Position numbers and translations under genes: made by a program
The notes under the pieces: generated by a model
What the model saw: only the letters and a program-made list of their open reading frames with translations
What the model was told of the DNA's origin: nothing
Databases searched by the model: none
Assembly (NCBI RefSeq): GCF_028816475.1
Contig: NZ_CP118247.1
Span: 1,736,001-1,800,000 of the forward strand
Direction: 5' to 3'
DNA: 64,000 nucleotides
Origin: Devosia rhodophyticola
Lineage (GTDB): Bacteria; Pseudomonadota; Alphaproteobacteria; Rhizobiales; Devosiaceae
Shown here: positions 27,536 to 36,696 of the stretch, piece after piece
Layout of the letters: each line of letters opens with the position of its first letter
Position numbering within the stretch: position 1 is the stretch's first letter

Positions 27536-28273
27536 TCAGTTCTCGATGGCAGCAGCACCAATGATCGGGCCGGGCAGGTTGCCATGCTCCTGCTGCACCA
27601 AAATCGCGATACCGCTATTGGGTGACTGAAGCAATTCGCCCAGCGGAAGTTTCAGTTCAGCGCCCGTTTCGGGTTCCCACATGCCGAGCATATGTCGGCC
27701 TTTGACCACGTTGGAATAGATCATGGTCTTGCCAGCATTTTCGCCGCGCTCGATGACCACGCTAGAGCGGGTTGCATAGCTCACAAGCCAGACAGTAGCC
27801 TTGCCAGCACCCGCTTTTCCGGCAATTGACACCTTGAGCATGTCATTGCCCATTCTCAGATCGATGGGCACGGCCAGGGCGGCGTCGCTCAGGGCGCCTG
27901 TCACATCATTCTGGCGTGATCCAACAACGCCGGTCGTGCCGTTGATGACCATTTGCGGGGTGTATATGCGCGAGGATTCCCAATTTTTGGCGTAGGCGCG
28001 CTGATATTCGGAATTTTCCGGGGAGCCGAACGTGTCAGGCCAGCCGATATAGTCCCAATAATCGACGTGATAGGCCAAGGCAATTACGTCGTCGTCGGCG
28101 CTCAGGCGCGTCAACAGTTTGTCCGCCGGTGGGCAGGACGAACAGCCCTGGCTGGTGAAAAGTTCGACCACAGCCTTGGCCTGCAGTCGGTTTTTTTCGG
28201 CCAGCGCCGGTGCGGCGAGGAGCATTGTGGCGGCAAGGCTTAAGCTGAAAGCCAGAAGGGAAGTTGTTCGCAT
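27536..28273 (-). CDS. DUF1223 exported thioredoxin-like protein
   Basis: 245 residues: signal peptide (core about 5-22, cleavage after ALA), then the family signature VELFTSQGCSSCPPADKLL with a C-x-x-C redox pair near residue 43, YHVDYWDYIGWPDTF, and YTPQMVINGTTGVVGS. DUF1223 proteins have a thioredoxin-like fold and are periplasmic; their partner is unknown. Convergent to nothing nearby on the plus strand except the candidate small RNA. acnA lies upstream on the same strand with a terminator between. Confidence 0.9.
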   Translation of the reverse strand: MRTTSLLAFSLSLAATMLLAAPALAEKNRLQAKAVVELFTSQGCSSCPPADKLLTRLSADDDVIALAYHVDYWDYIGWPDTFGSPENSEYQRAYAKNWESSRIYTPQMVINGTTGVVGSRQNDVTGALSDAALAVPIDLRMGNDMLKVSIAGKAGAGKATVWLVSYATRSSVVIERGENAGKTMIYSNVVKGRHMLGMWEPETGAELKLPLGELLQSPNSGIAILVQQEHGNLPGPIIGAAAIEN

Positions 28274-28327
28274 GCGATGTTGTAAGGCCAGCCCGATGGT
28301 TCTTGCCAGTCAAATCAGGGTGAAGGC

Positions 28328-28357
28328 AAAAAAATGACGACCCGTAGGTCGCCATTT
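28328..28357 (-). terminator. Rho-independent terminator of acnA
   Basis: Read on the minus strand, GGCGACC (28347-28353) pairs with GGTCGTC (28336-28342) with one wobble across TACG, followed by seven T. It lies just past the acnA stop codon. Confidence 0.8.
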
Positions 28358-28379
28358 GGCTTTTCAATGCGGCAGGATC

Positions 28380-31055
28380 TTAGGCGGCAACGAGGCTTCG
28401 CAAGACATATTGCAGGATGCCTCCGTGGCGGTAGTAATCCAACTCAATCGCAGTATCGATGCGGCAGCGCGTTGTGATGGTGCGTTCCTTGCCATCGGCT
28501 GAAACGATCTGGACGCTGACATCGGCGCGCGGCGCAATCTGGGTAATGCCCTGAATGGTGACGGTTTCGCTGCCATCCAGACCAAGAGTTTGCCAGCTTT
28601 CACCGTCGGCGAACTGCAGAGGAAGCACGCCCATGCCCACGAGATTTGAGCGGTGGATGCGTTCAAAGCTCTGGGCGATGACGGCGCGGATGCCCAAAAG
28701 GTTGGTGCCCTTGGCGGCCCAGTCACGGCTGGAGCCGGTGCCATATTCCTTGCCGGCAAATACGACCAGAGGGGTGTTTTGCGCCTGATAGGCCATTGCC
28801 GCGTCATACATGGCCATCTCAGTGCCATCGGGGCCTTTGGTGAAGCCGCCTTCGACGCCGGGCACCATCTGGTTCTTGATGCGGATATTGGCAAATGTGC
28901 CGCGCATCATGACTTCGTGATTGCCGCGGCGGGCGCCGTAGGAATTGAAGTCACGCGGGGCGACCTGATGCTCCTCGAGGTAGCGGCCGGCCGGGGTGTT
29001 GCCCTTGAACGATCCAGCCGGAGAAATATGGTCGGTGGTGATCGAGTCAAGGAACAGACCCAGAATACGCGCCTTATTGATATCGGTGACCGGCGCTGGT
29101 TCCATTTTCAGATTCTCGAAATATGGCGGGTTCTGTACATAGGTTGAACCCGAGTTCCAGCCGTAGGTCTCGGCGTCATCCACAGCGATGCCCTGCCAAT
29201 GGGTGTCGCCCTTGAAGACGTCCGAATAACGGCCCTTGAACATTTCCTGGGTCACGTGGGTACGCACTATGTCCGCGACTTCGTGATTGGTGGGCCAGAT
29301 GTCTTTGAGATAGACGGGCTTACCGTCAGAGCCGGTGCCCAAAGGTTCGGTCGTAATGTCGATGTTCATCGAACCGGCCAAGGCGTAGGCCACAACCAAT
29401 GGCGGCGAAGCGAGGAAATTGGCCTTGACGTCGGGATTAACCCGGCCTTCGAAGTTGCGGTTTCCTGAAAGTACTGAGGCTGCCACCAGATCCCCGGCCT
29501 GAACAGCTTTGGAGATTTCGGCGGGCAGCGGCCCGGAATTGCCGATACAGGTGGTGCAGCCATAGCCGACCAAATTAAAACCGATGGCGTTGAGGTCGTC
29601 GGACAGACCCGCGCTATCAAGATAATCGGTCACCACCTGCGAGCCGGGGGCAAGCGAGGTTTTGACCCACGGTTTGCTATCGAGGCCCAGCGCCCGTGCC
29701 TTGCGGGCAACCAACCCGGCAGCGACCAGAACGGAGGGGTTGGAGGTGTTGGTGCAGGAGGTGATGGCGGCGATTACAACGTCGCCGTGGCCGATTGCAT
29801 AGTCCGTGCCGTCGACATTGATCTTTGGATCGTCGGTTTTTGAGAACTCGGTGGGCAGCGCCTTGGCAAATGCCGATTTGGCGGCGTCGAGCGCGATGCG
29901 GTCCTGCGGGCGTTTTGGGCCCGAAATCGAGGGTACAACAGTTGTCAGGTCAAGTTCGAGCGTCGAGGTAAAAACCGGATCGGAGGAGGCTGTCTCACGG
30001 AACATGCCTTGCGCCTTGGCGTAGGCCTCAACCAGTGCGACGCGGTCGGCCTCGCGACCAGAGGTGGTCAGATATTGCAGGGTGTCGGTATCGATAGGGA
30101 AAAACCCGCAGGTTGCGCCATATTCGGGCGCCATGTTGGCAATGGTTGCCTGATCTTCAAGCGAGAGGAAATCGAGGCCGGGGCCGAAAAATTCAACGAA
30201 CTTGCCGACGACGCCCTTCTTGCGCAGCATTTCGGTGATGGTGAGCACCAGATCGGTGGCGGTAATGCCTTCATTGATCTTGCCGGTGACCTTGAAGCCC
30301 ACAACTTCGGGGATCATCATGGTGATTGGCTGGCCGAGCATGGCCGCTTCGGCTTCAATGCCGCCAACACCCCAGCCGAGAACCGCCAAACCATTGACCA
30401 TAGTGGTGTGGCTGTCGGTGCCAACCAGCGTGTCGGGGTACGCAATAGTTTCCCCGTTTTCGTCTTTGGTCCAGACGGTCTGGGCCAGATATTCAAGATT
30501 GACCTGATGGCAGATGCCGGTGCCGGGAGGCACAACGCGGAAGTTGTCAAAGGCTTTCTGGCCCCAGCGCAGGAACTCGTAGCGCTCGCCATTGCGCTGA
30601 TATTCCAGCTCGACGTTCCGGGTGAAGGAGCCAGCGGTGCCGAAACTATCGACCATGACCGAGTGGTCGATGACCAGATCAACCGGCACCAGCGGGTTGA
30701 TCTTTTGCGGATCAGCGCCAAGACCGGTGGTCGCGTCACGCATGGCGGCAAGGTCGACCACGGCAGGCACGCCGGTAAAGTCCTGCATCAGCACGCGTGC
30801 GGGGCGATAGGAAATTTCGTGTTCGGACTTGCGGGTCTTGAGCCATTTGGCAACTGCCAGAATGTCATCCCTGGTAACGGTGCTGCCATCTTCAAAGCGC
30901 AACAGGTTTTCCAGCACCACCTTCATCGAGTGTGGCAGGGCGGAAATGCCCTCCAGACCATTCTTTTCGGCCAGTGGCAGCGAAAAATAAGTGTAGGTCT
31001 TGCCGCCCACATCGAGGGTGGTTTTTGAATTGAAGCTATTCAGAGATGAGGTCAT
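28380..31055 (-). CDS. acnA: Aconitate hydratase A
   Basis: 891 residues, full length for AcnA/IRP-type aconitases. Iron-sulfur cysteines are visible in [12 protein letters not shown] near residue 435 and [15 protein letters not shown] near residue 500; [23 protein letters not shown] and the swivelling-domain [15 protein letters not shown] are family signatures. It isomerises citrate to isocitrate in the TCA cycle and binds a [4Fe-4S] cluster. Divergent from ccmA, with 178 bp between start codons, the usual alphaproteobacterial arrangement. Confidence 0.97.
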   Translation of the reverse strand: MTSSLNSFNSKTTLDVGGKTYTYFSLPLAEKNGLEGISALPHSMKVVLENLLRFEDGSTVTRDDILAVAKWLKTRKSEHEISYRPARVLMQDFTGVPAVVDLAAMRDATTGLGADPQKINPLVPVDLVIDHSVMVDSFGTAGSFTRNVELEYQRNGERYEFLRWGQKAFDNFRVVPPGTGICHQVNLEYLAQTVWTKDENGETIAYPDTLVGTDSHTTMVNGLAVLGWGVGGIEAEAAMLGQPITMMIPEVVGFKVTGKINEGITATDLVLTITEMLRKKGVVGKFVEFFGPGLDFLSLEDQATIANMAPEYGATCGFFPIDTDTLQYLTTSGREADRVALVEAYAKAQGMFRETASSDPVFTSTLELDLTTVVPSISGPKRPQDRIALDAAKSAFAKALPTEFSKTDDPKINVDGTDYAIGHGDVVIAAITSCTNTSNPSVLVAAGLVARKARALGLDSKPWVKTSLAPGSQVVTDYLDSAGLSDDLNAIGFNLVGYGCTTCIGNSGPLPAEISKAVQAGDLVAASVLSGNRNFEGRVNPDVKANFLASPPLVVAYALAGSMNIDITTEPLGTGSDGKPVYLKDIWPTNHEVADIVRTHVTQEMFKGRYSDVFKGDTHWQGIAVDDAETYGWNSGSTYVQNPPYFENLKMEPAPVTDINKARILGLFLDSITTDHISPAGSFKGNTPAGRYLEEHQVAPRDFNSYGARRGNHEVMMRGTFANIRIKNQMVPGVEGGFTKGPDGTEMAMYDAAMAYQAQNTPLVVFAGKEYGTGSSRDWAAKGTNLLGIRAVIAQSFERIHRSNLVGMGVLPLQFADGESWQTLGLDGSETVTIQGITQIAPRADVSVQIVSADGKERTITTRCRIDTAIELDYYRHGGILQYVLRSLVAA

Positions 31056-31233
31056 GGTGCCCGCCTTTTAGCTAGGTTCCAAAGGCGATACGGCCAGGCC
31101 AAGAGGGGCAGGTCTGCCCGGTTTGGCACGAGGGCGCAGCGCCTTTGCTGGAATGAGTCCAATCTGGAAGGGCTTATACCCAAACAATTTGGTGCTTGCC
31201 AGTGCGGACTTTGTTTCAATACGACATGGGGTC

Positions 31234-31869
31234 ATGACAGATCGGCAAGCCTTTGAGAAAATCATCTTGCGCGCTGCGGGGCTTAGCGGCCAACGTGGCG
31301 ACAATATCCTTTTTGCCGGGCTCGATTTTGAGGTTCCGGGCGGAGCGGCATTGGCGCTACGCGGCCCCAACGGGGCGGGCAAGACTACATTGCTCCTGAC
31401 GCTGGCAGGTTTGATTACACCAGCGGCAGGCACAATTGAGTTTGATGGCCCTGATTCCGAGGGGCCACCAATTCTGCATTTTTGCGGGCATCATAATGCA
31501 ATCAAGCAACGGCTAAGCGTTTTTGAGAACCTTGAGTTCTGGGCGGCGCTAAACGGTGGCACCGGTAATAGCGTTCCGGCGGCATTGGACCGTGTGGGGC
31601 TTGGCGCCATTGCTTCGGTGGATGCGGGACATTTGTCAGCCGGGCAGGGAAAGCGGCTGGCGCTGGCGCGGCTTCTGGTTAGTCATCGGCCTGTCTGGCT
31701 GCTCGATGAACCGATGGCGGCGCTCGATAGTGCGGGCGACCAACTGATCGGCGTGCTGCTTGACGAACATCTGGCCGCGGGCGGCGTAGTGATTGCGGCA
31801 ACGCACGATGATTTGCCGCTTGGCGATACTGCACGTGGCCGAGTCCTGCGGCTGGGGGCAGCCTCATGA
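31234..31869 (+). CDS. ccmA: Haem exporter ATP-binding protein CcmA
   Basis: 211 residues, ATG at 31234. Walker A is RGPNGAGKTTLL near residue 38, the signature motif LSAGQGKRLALARLL and Walker B VWLLDEPMAALD follow. With CcmB it forms the ABC module that releases haem-loaded CcmE during cytochrome c maturation. Its stop overlaps the ccmB start by four bases (ATGA), as expected for translational coupling. First gene of the ccmABCDG run. Confidence 0.95.
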   Translation: MTDRQAFEKIILRAAGLSGQRGDNILFAGLDFEVPGGAALALRGPNGAGKTTLLLTLAGLITPAAGTIEFDGPDSEGPPILHFCGHHNAIKQRLSVFENLEFWAALNGGTGNSVPAALDRVGLGAIASVDAGHLSAGQGKRLALARLLVSHRPVWLLDEPMAALDSAGDQLIGVLLDEHLAAGGVVIAATHDDLPLGDTARGRVLRLGAAS

Positions 31870-32531
31870 ACGCTTTTGGGGCCGTTTTGGCACGAGAGTT
31901 GAAATTGGCAGCACGCAGCGGCGGCGATGTGCTGACGCTGGTACTGTTTTTTGTGATGATCGGGGTAATCGTGCCGTTTGCAATGGGCCCCGACAAAGCG
32001 ATGCTGTCGCGATTGGCCCCGGCGATTGTCTGGATTGCCGCGTTCCTTTCGATGCTGCTGGGGCTGGATCGAATGTTTCGTGCTGATCATGAGGATGGCA
32101 CACTGGTTCTGTTGCGGCAGGCCGATCTGCCGTTTTCAGCAATTGTTGGTGCCAAGGTGGCTGCCCACTGGCTATTGACCGCGCTGCCCCTGATTATTGC
32201 CAGCCCTTTGCTGGCGATCATGCTGGCCATGGACATGCCAACATTGGGAAGGGCCGTCGTTTCATTATTGGTTGGCACACCGGCACTGGTGGCGCTGGGG
32301 GCCATTGGGGCAGCGGTAACGGTATCAATCCGGCGGGGTGGGCTGATTGCGCCGGTGCTGATCCTACCGATGGCCATACCCATCCTGATTTTCGGAGTTG
32401 GCACGATTTCGACGGGTGCCGGACCTGATCAATCGGACGCGGCACTGTTGTTTCTTGCGGCAATCAGTCTCATGACAGCGGCGCTGGCTCCCTTTGTGGC
32501 CGCGCTTGCGATAAAGTGGGGGGAAGATTAA
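31866..32531 (+). CDS. ccmB: Haem exporter permease CcmB
   Basis: 221 residues with six membrane segments. LARELKLAARSGGDVLTLVLFFV at the start, ALGPDKA-like MGPDKAMLSRLAPAIVWIAAF and the late hydrophobic repeats match CcmB. It pairs with CcmA. The start overlaps ccmA; ccmC starts nine bases after its stop. Confidence 0.94.
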   Translation: MNAFGAVLARELKLAARSGGDVLTLVLFFVMIGVIVPFAMGPDKAMLSRLAPAIVWIAAFLSMLLGLDRMFRADHEDGTLVLLRQADLPFSAIVGAKVAAHWLLTALPLIIASPLLAIMLAMDMPTLGRAVVSLLVGTPALVALGAIGAAVTVSIRRGGLIAPVLILPMAIPILIFGVGTISTGAGPDQSDAALLFLAAISLMTAALAPFVAALAIKWGED

Positions 32532-32540
32532 GGGCCTCCT

Positions 32541-33299
32541 ATGAGCATTGATACCAAATCCAGACAAGGCTGGTTCAGCCGCATTGCCCATCCCGGCCAG
32601 TTCATGGCCTGGACGCAGCCGCTGTTGTGGCCGCTGGTGGGGATCACGGCGGTATTGTTTGTTGTCGGGCTCTACTATGCCTTTTTCAATTCGCCCGAAG
32701 ACTATCAAATGGGCGAAACGGTGCGCATCATGTATGTGCATGTCCCCAACGCCTGGCTGAGCCAATTTGTCTATGTGATCATGGCGGTTTCAGCGCTTGG
32801 CACCCTGGTGTGGCGCCATCCGCTGGCCGATGTTTCGATGAAGGCTGCCGCCCCATTGGGCGCGGTTTTCACAGCACTCGCCCTCTATACCGGTGCGCTC
32901 TGGGGGCGACCCACCTGGGGTACGTTCTGGGAGTGGGACGGGCGCATGACCTCGACCCTCGTTCTGCTGCTTATTTATCTGGGCATTATCGCGCTGTGGC
33001 GGGCATTTGATGATCAGTTGCGCGCCGCGCGGGTTATTGCGGTCTTTACGCTCGTCGGGGCGGTCAATATTCCGATCATCAAGTTTTCGGTGGATTGGTG
33101 GAGCACGCTGCACCAGCCTGCCAGCGTGTTCCGCCCAGATGGTCCGACGATTCCACCGTCCATTCTGATCCCGTTGTTCCTTATGTTTTTTGCCTTCACC
33201 TTTTTGTTTCTGGTGCTGCACCTCAAGGCCATGCATACCGAGATCCGGCGCCGCAAAGCGATGGGGCTGGAACGGCGCGCTGCGGGAGCTTTGGCATGA
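32541..33299 (+). CDS. ccmC: Haem transporter / CcmE haem-loading protein CcmC
   Basis: 252 residues, six membrane segments. The tryptophan-rich WWD-type motif is seen as WGTFWEWDGRMTSTLVLLLIY near residue 130, with conserved histidines in MYVHVPNAWLSQ and VDWWSTLHQPAS. CcmC delivers haem to CcmE in the periplasm. GCCTCC-type upstream sequence is weak, so translation is probably coupled to ccmB. Overlaps ccmD by four bases. Confidence 0.96.
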   Translation: MSIDTKSRQGWFSRIAHPGQFMAWTQPLLWPLVGITAVLFVVGLYYAFFNSPEDYQMGETVRIMYVHVPNAWLSQFVYVIMAVSALGTLVWRHPLADVSMKAAAPLGAVFTALALYTGALWGRPTWGTFWEWDGRMTSTLVLLLIYLGIIALWRAFDDQLRAARVIAVFTLVGAVNIPIIKFSVDWWSTLHQPASVFRPDGPTIPPSILIPLFLMFFAFTFLFLVLHLKAMHTEIRRRKAMGLERRAAGALA

Positions 33300-33463
33300 T
33301 CGATCTGGGACCTCATGCGGTATTTATCATCTGGGCCTATGTCGGGTCGGCGATTGCGGTTGCCGGATTGGTCGGGGCGGTATTGCTTGATGCGCGGCGT
33401 GTATCAAGGCGGCTGACAACACTTGAAACGCAAGGCGTGCGCCGCCGGTCGGATAATCATTGA
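33296..33463 (+). CDS. ccmD: Haem exporter accessory protein CcmD
   Basis: 55 residues: one membrane span (about 8-30, AVFIIWAYVGSAIAVAGLVGA) followed by a basic tail (DARRVSRRL). Size, topology and position between ccmC and ccmG identify CcmD, which helps release holo-CcmE from CcmABC. ATGA overlap with ccmC, and the stop overlaps the ccmG start by one base. Confidence 0.9.
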   Translation: MIDLGPHAVFIIWAYVGSAIAVAGLVGAVLLDARRVSRRLTTLETQGVRRRSDNH

Positions 33464-34005
33464 TGCGTTATGTATTTTTCGGCCTGCCGCTTTTGCTGCT
33501 GGCGGCGTTGTTGAGCGTTTTTGCCTTTTCGATCAACCGTGATCCGAACCTGGTGCGCTCGGTCTTGATCGACAAGCCCGCACCCCAATTCGACATGCCG
33601 GCGGTGGCTGGTCTGGGGGTGACCGGCTTTGATACCCAAAGCCTTGTTGGCGAGGTGACTGTGGTCAATGTGTTTGCCAGCTGGTGCGTTCCCTGCCGCG
33701 AGGAACATCCGGTGCTTACCGCGCTCAAGGATGTGTCCGGGGTCCGACTCTTTGGCATCAATCAGGCTGACAAGCCCGAAAATGCGGTGGCATTTCTTGA
33801 AGAACTGGGCAATCCCTATGATCGGGTCGGGGCTGACGAAAACCGACGTGTTTCGATTGACTGGGGCGTCTATGGAGTGCCCGAAACCTTTATCGTGGAT
33901 GCGCGCGGGGTCATTGCCTTCAAGCACGTCGGCCCAATGACGGGGGCGGATGTTGAAAAGGAAATTCTGCCCGCGATCAAGCGTGCTCGCGCCGTCAAAC
34001 CCTAA
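33463..34005 (+). CDS. ccmG: Thiol:disulfide oxidoreductase CcmG/DsbE
   Basis: 180 residues: an N-terminal membrane anchor (about 5-25) and a periplasmic thioredoxin-like domain with the WCVPC active site near residue 73 and the family stretch YGVPETFIVDARGVI. CcmG keeps apocytochrome c cysteines reduced for haem attachment. Start ATG at 33463 shares one base with the ccmD stop. ccmE, ccmF and ccmH are not in this window, so they must lie elsewhere. Confidence 0.94.
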   Translation: MRYVFFGLPLLLLAALLSVFAFSINRDPNLVRSVLIDKPAPQFDMPAVAGLGVTGFDTQSLVGEVTVVNVFASWCVPCREEHPVLTALKDVSGVRLFGINQADKPENAVAFLEELGNPYDRVGADENRRVSIDWGVYGVPETFIVDARGVIAFKHVGPMTGADVEKEILPAIKRARAVKP

Positions 34006-34199
34006 AAGTCGCTGGTCAGGCCCTTGATTTCCCAATCACCATAACGAGCAGGCTCCAGACCGCCACGACCACCGGTCTCGGGCGGCAATTGGGCCAACTG
34101 TCGGTCCAGTTCGGTACGGCGCGCCTCGGCTTCGGCCAAAGCGCGTTTGGCGGCAGGTGTCAGAGTTTTCGTCAGTGCTTGTGTGGGCGTTTCGGGCAT
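34002..34199 (-). CDS. DUF1674 / SDHAF4-like succinate dehydrogenase assembly factor
   Basis: 65 residues from the ATG at 34199 (GAGAAG lies upstream); longer upstream readings are not supported. The C-terminal motif [23 protein letters not shown] is diagnostic of the SDHAF4/DUF1674 family, which protects free flavinated SdhA during assembly in mitochondria. Its bacterial role is inferred by homology; the sdhCDA genes lie 27 kb away. The stop overlaps the convergent ccmG stop by four bases. Confidence 0.87.
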   Translation of the reverse strand: MPETPTQALTKTLTPAAKRALAEAEARRTELDRQLAQLPPETGGRGGLEPARYGDWEIKGLTSDF

Positions 34200-34284
34200 T
34201 GCAATCTTCTCATTCAGCCGGGCATCTTGCGCCGAACCTGTCGGCTCCCAACATATTGGGCAAAGATTGGCAGGATCAAGCAAG

Positions 34285-35268
34285 ATGTTCAACGCACTTC
34301 GTACCGGGGTTCTGTTGGCGGCGCTGACTGCGCTGTTCATGGCCGTGGGCTATTTCATTGGCGGTACCGGCGGCATGGTCATGGCGTTTGGATTTGCGCT
34401 GGTAACCAACGCCATTGGCTACTGGAATTCGGACAAACTGGTTTTGCGCATGCAAAATGCCGTGCCGGTGGCGCAGAGTCGAGCGCCCGAACTATATGAA
34501 ATGGTTGACACGCTCTCCCAACGCGCGGGCATTCCAACCCCGGCGGTCTATCTGATCGAAACCGATCAGCCCAACGCTTTTGCCACCGGCCGGGATCCCC
34601 AACATGGCGCGGTCGCTGTGTCGGCGGGCCTGCTCAAACACCTTGAAACCCGCGAAGTCGCGGCGGTTATCGCCCATGAACTGGGCCATATCCGCAATCG
34701 CGATACGCTGACGATGACGATCACGGCTACGTTTGCCGGTGCTATATCTATGCTGGCCCAATTTGGCCTGTTCTTTGGCGGTGGCAATCGGCGCGACAAT
34801 CCGCTGGGCGGCATGGGCGCGCTGCTCATGGTGTTCCTGGCCCCGGTCGCAGCCATGCTGGTGCAGATGGCGGTCAGCCGGACCCGCGAGTATGAGGCCG
34901 ACAAGGCGGGGGCCGAAATATCGGGCGATCCGCTGGCGCTGGCCTCGGCCCTGCGCAAAATCGCGGGCCTTGCCGGGCGACAGGTCAATGTTGCCGCCGA
35001 GCGCAATCCGGCGATGGCGCACATGTACATCATCAACCCGCTGAGCGGGCAGCGCATGGATAATCTGTTTTCCACTCATCCCGACACCGCCAATCGCATT
35101 GAAGCGCTGACAAACCTTGCGAGTGCGATGCAGGTGAACCATAAGAGCCCGACAAGTGCTTCGCGTTCGGGCACGGTGCGGGCAGCGCCGGGTCAGGGTG
35201 GAAGCTGGCGCGTACCACAAATACGACGCGAAGATGAGGATGGCGACAGTCGCGGTCCCTGGGGATGA
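34285..35268 (+). CDS. htpX: Membrane zinc metalloprotease HtpX (M48 family)
   Basis: 327 residues from the ATG at 34285. Membrane segments at about 8-28, 30-48 and later pairs flank the HELGH zinc site near residue 131 ([15 protein letters not shown]) and the third ligand in [12 protein letters not shown]. HtpX degrades misfolded membrane proteins alongside FtsH. The C-terminal 50 residues after NLASAMQ are polar and low in conservation. rsmB follows ten bases later, the usual neighbour in related bacteria. Confidence 0.94.
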   Translation: MFNALRTGVLLAALTALFMAVGYFIGGTGGMVMAFGFALVTNAIGYWNSDKLVLRMQNAVPVAQSRAPELYEMVDTLSQRAGIPTPAVYLIETDQPNAFATGRDPQHGAVAVSAGLLKHLETREVAAVIAHELGHIRNRDTLTMTITATFAGAISMLAQFGLFFGGGNRRDNPLGGMGALLMVFLAPVAAMLVQMAVSRTREYEADKAGAEISGDPLALASALRKIAGLAGRQVNVAAERNPAMAHMYIINPLSGQRMDNLFSTHPDTANRIEALTNLASAMQVNHKSPTSASRSGTVRAAPGQGGSWRVPQIRREDEDGDSRGPWG

Positions 35269-35278
35269 GTGAAAGCTT

Positions 35279-36580
35279 TTGACGGCAAAGAAAGAACCAG
35301 CAGGCCTGAGCCTGCGCCTCGTGGCGGCTTCGCGGTTGCGTGCTGTGTTGAGTGGCGACAATTTTGTGGCGCTGGGCGCAAACGATATTGCCGATAGCCG
35401 CGACCGCGCAACCGCCAATCGGCTGATCACGATGGCGCTGCGGCGGCATGGGCAAATCAACTTCATAATGCACGCGCTACTCGACAAGGGGCTACCGGGC
35501 AAGAGCGGCAGCTTTGAAGCGGTGTTGCGCCTATCGCTGGCCCAGCTCGTTTATCTGCCTGATCTGGGTGCCCACAGCGCGCTGTTTTTGGCCGTTGAAG
35601 CGCTCAAGCGTGACAAGAAGGCCCAGCATCTGACCGGATTGATGAATGCTGTGCTGCGCCGGGCGCAGGCCAATTCGGCCAAGTACTGGTCGCTGTCCGA
35701 TGATTTATTGATCCCCGAAACGTTCGGCGATACCTGGGTGGATGCCTACGGCGAGGCAGCTATACCTGCATTTACCGATGCTCTGATTGCCGGCGCCCCG
35801 CTTGATCTGACGCTTAAGGACAATGACCCCGACCTGATTGCGGCGCTGGGTGCGGTTCCATTGATGGACGATAGTGTTCGGGTCGAAACACGGGATCGGC
35901 CGGTTGAAGGATTGCCCGGCTATGCAGAAGGTCGCTGGTGGGTGCAGGACGCAGCCTCAGCGCTCCCTGCACGTCTCATGGGACTGGAAAAGGGCGCCCG
36001 GGTGCTTGATCTGTGCGCTGCGCCCGGTGGCAAGACGGCGCAATTGATCAAGGCCGGCTACCAGGTCACCGCGCTTGATGCAGACGCCAAGCGCATGGAG
36101 CGCCTCAAGATCAATTTGACCCGGCTGGACTACGAGGCCGAAACAGTGACAGCGGACGCCGCTACATTTGCGCCCGAATCCGGGTTTGACGGGGTGTTGC
36201 TGGATGCGCCGTGTTCAGCAACCGGAACCTTTCGGCGGCACCCCGAGGTTATCTGGCATCGGATGGCGAGTGACATCGCCGGACGGGTCAGCGTGCAACG
36301 CGCGTTATTGATTAACGCGTTTCGTTGTCTCAATCAGGGTGGGGTGCTGCTATATTGTGTGTGTTCGCTGGAGCCGGAGGAGGGCGAGGCACAGGTTGAA
36401 TGGGCACTTCAGCATTTGCCCGACCTAAAGCTTTTGCCGATTGGCCCGGACGAAATCGGTGGTGATCTGGCGGGAGCGGTTTCGCCCGATGGCCTGCTGC
36501 GTACGCATCCTGGAATGGCGCCGGGTAGACAACCGGGTGGCATGGATGGATTTTTTGTGGCCCGCTTCGGGCGACACTGA
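35279..36580 (+). CDS. rsmB: 16S rRNA m5C967 methyltransferase RsmB
   Basis: 433 residues from a TTG start. An N-terminal NusB-like domain (about 10-140; VLRLSLAQLVYLPD) is followed by an SAM-binding methyltransferase domain: motif I DLCAAPGGKTAQL near residue 243, the catalytic cysteines in DAPCSATGTFRRHPE and CVCSLEPEEGE. It methylates C5 of a cytosine in 16S rRNA. The ending HPGMAPGRQPGGMDGFFVARF is conserved. Lies downstream of htpX and upstream of the heparinase-like gene. Confidence 0.94.
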   Translation: MTAKKEPAGLSLRLVAASRLRAVLSGDNFVALGANDIADSRDRATANRLITMALRRHGQINFIMHALLDKGLPGKSGSFEAVLRLSLAQLVYLPDLGAHSALFLAVEALKRDKKAQHLTGLMNAVLRRAQANSAKYWSLSDDLLIPETFGDTWVDAYGEAAIPAFTDALIAGAPLDLTLKDNDPDLIAALGAVPLMDDSVRVETRDRPVEGLPGYAEGRWWVQDAASALPARLMGLEKGARVLDLCAAPGGKTAQLIKAGYQVTALDADAKRMERLKINLTRLDYEAETVTADAATFAPESGFDGVLLDAPCSATGTFRRHPEVIWHRMASDIAGRVSVQRALLINAFRCLNQGGVLLYCVCSLEPEEGEAQVEWALQHLPDLKLLPIGPDEIGGDLAGAVSPDGLLRTHPGMAPGRQPGGMDGFFVARFGRH

Positions 36581-36696
36581 GTGAATGTTTTTCGATGCAG
36601 TGCATCGCCCAGGAATGCAGTTAGTCCAGTTGAGTTGAGTGGTTCATTGAACGGTTTGCAATTGCCAGTGTTGACAGCCAAAGCGGCTGGGGGCGT

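Noticed and set aside
36593..36607. 15-base palindrome CGATGCA-G-TGCATCG downstream of rsmB
   Set aside because: Too short and without a T-run; could be chance or a small binding site.
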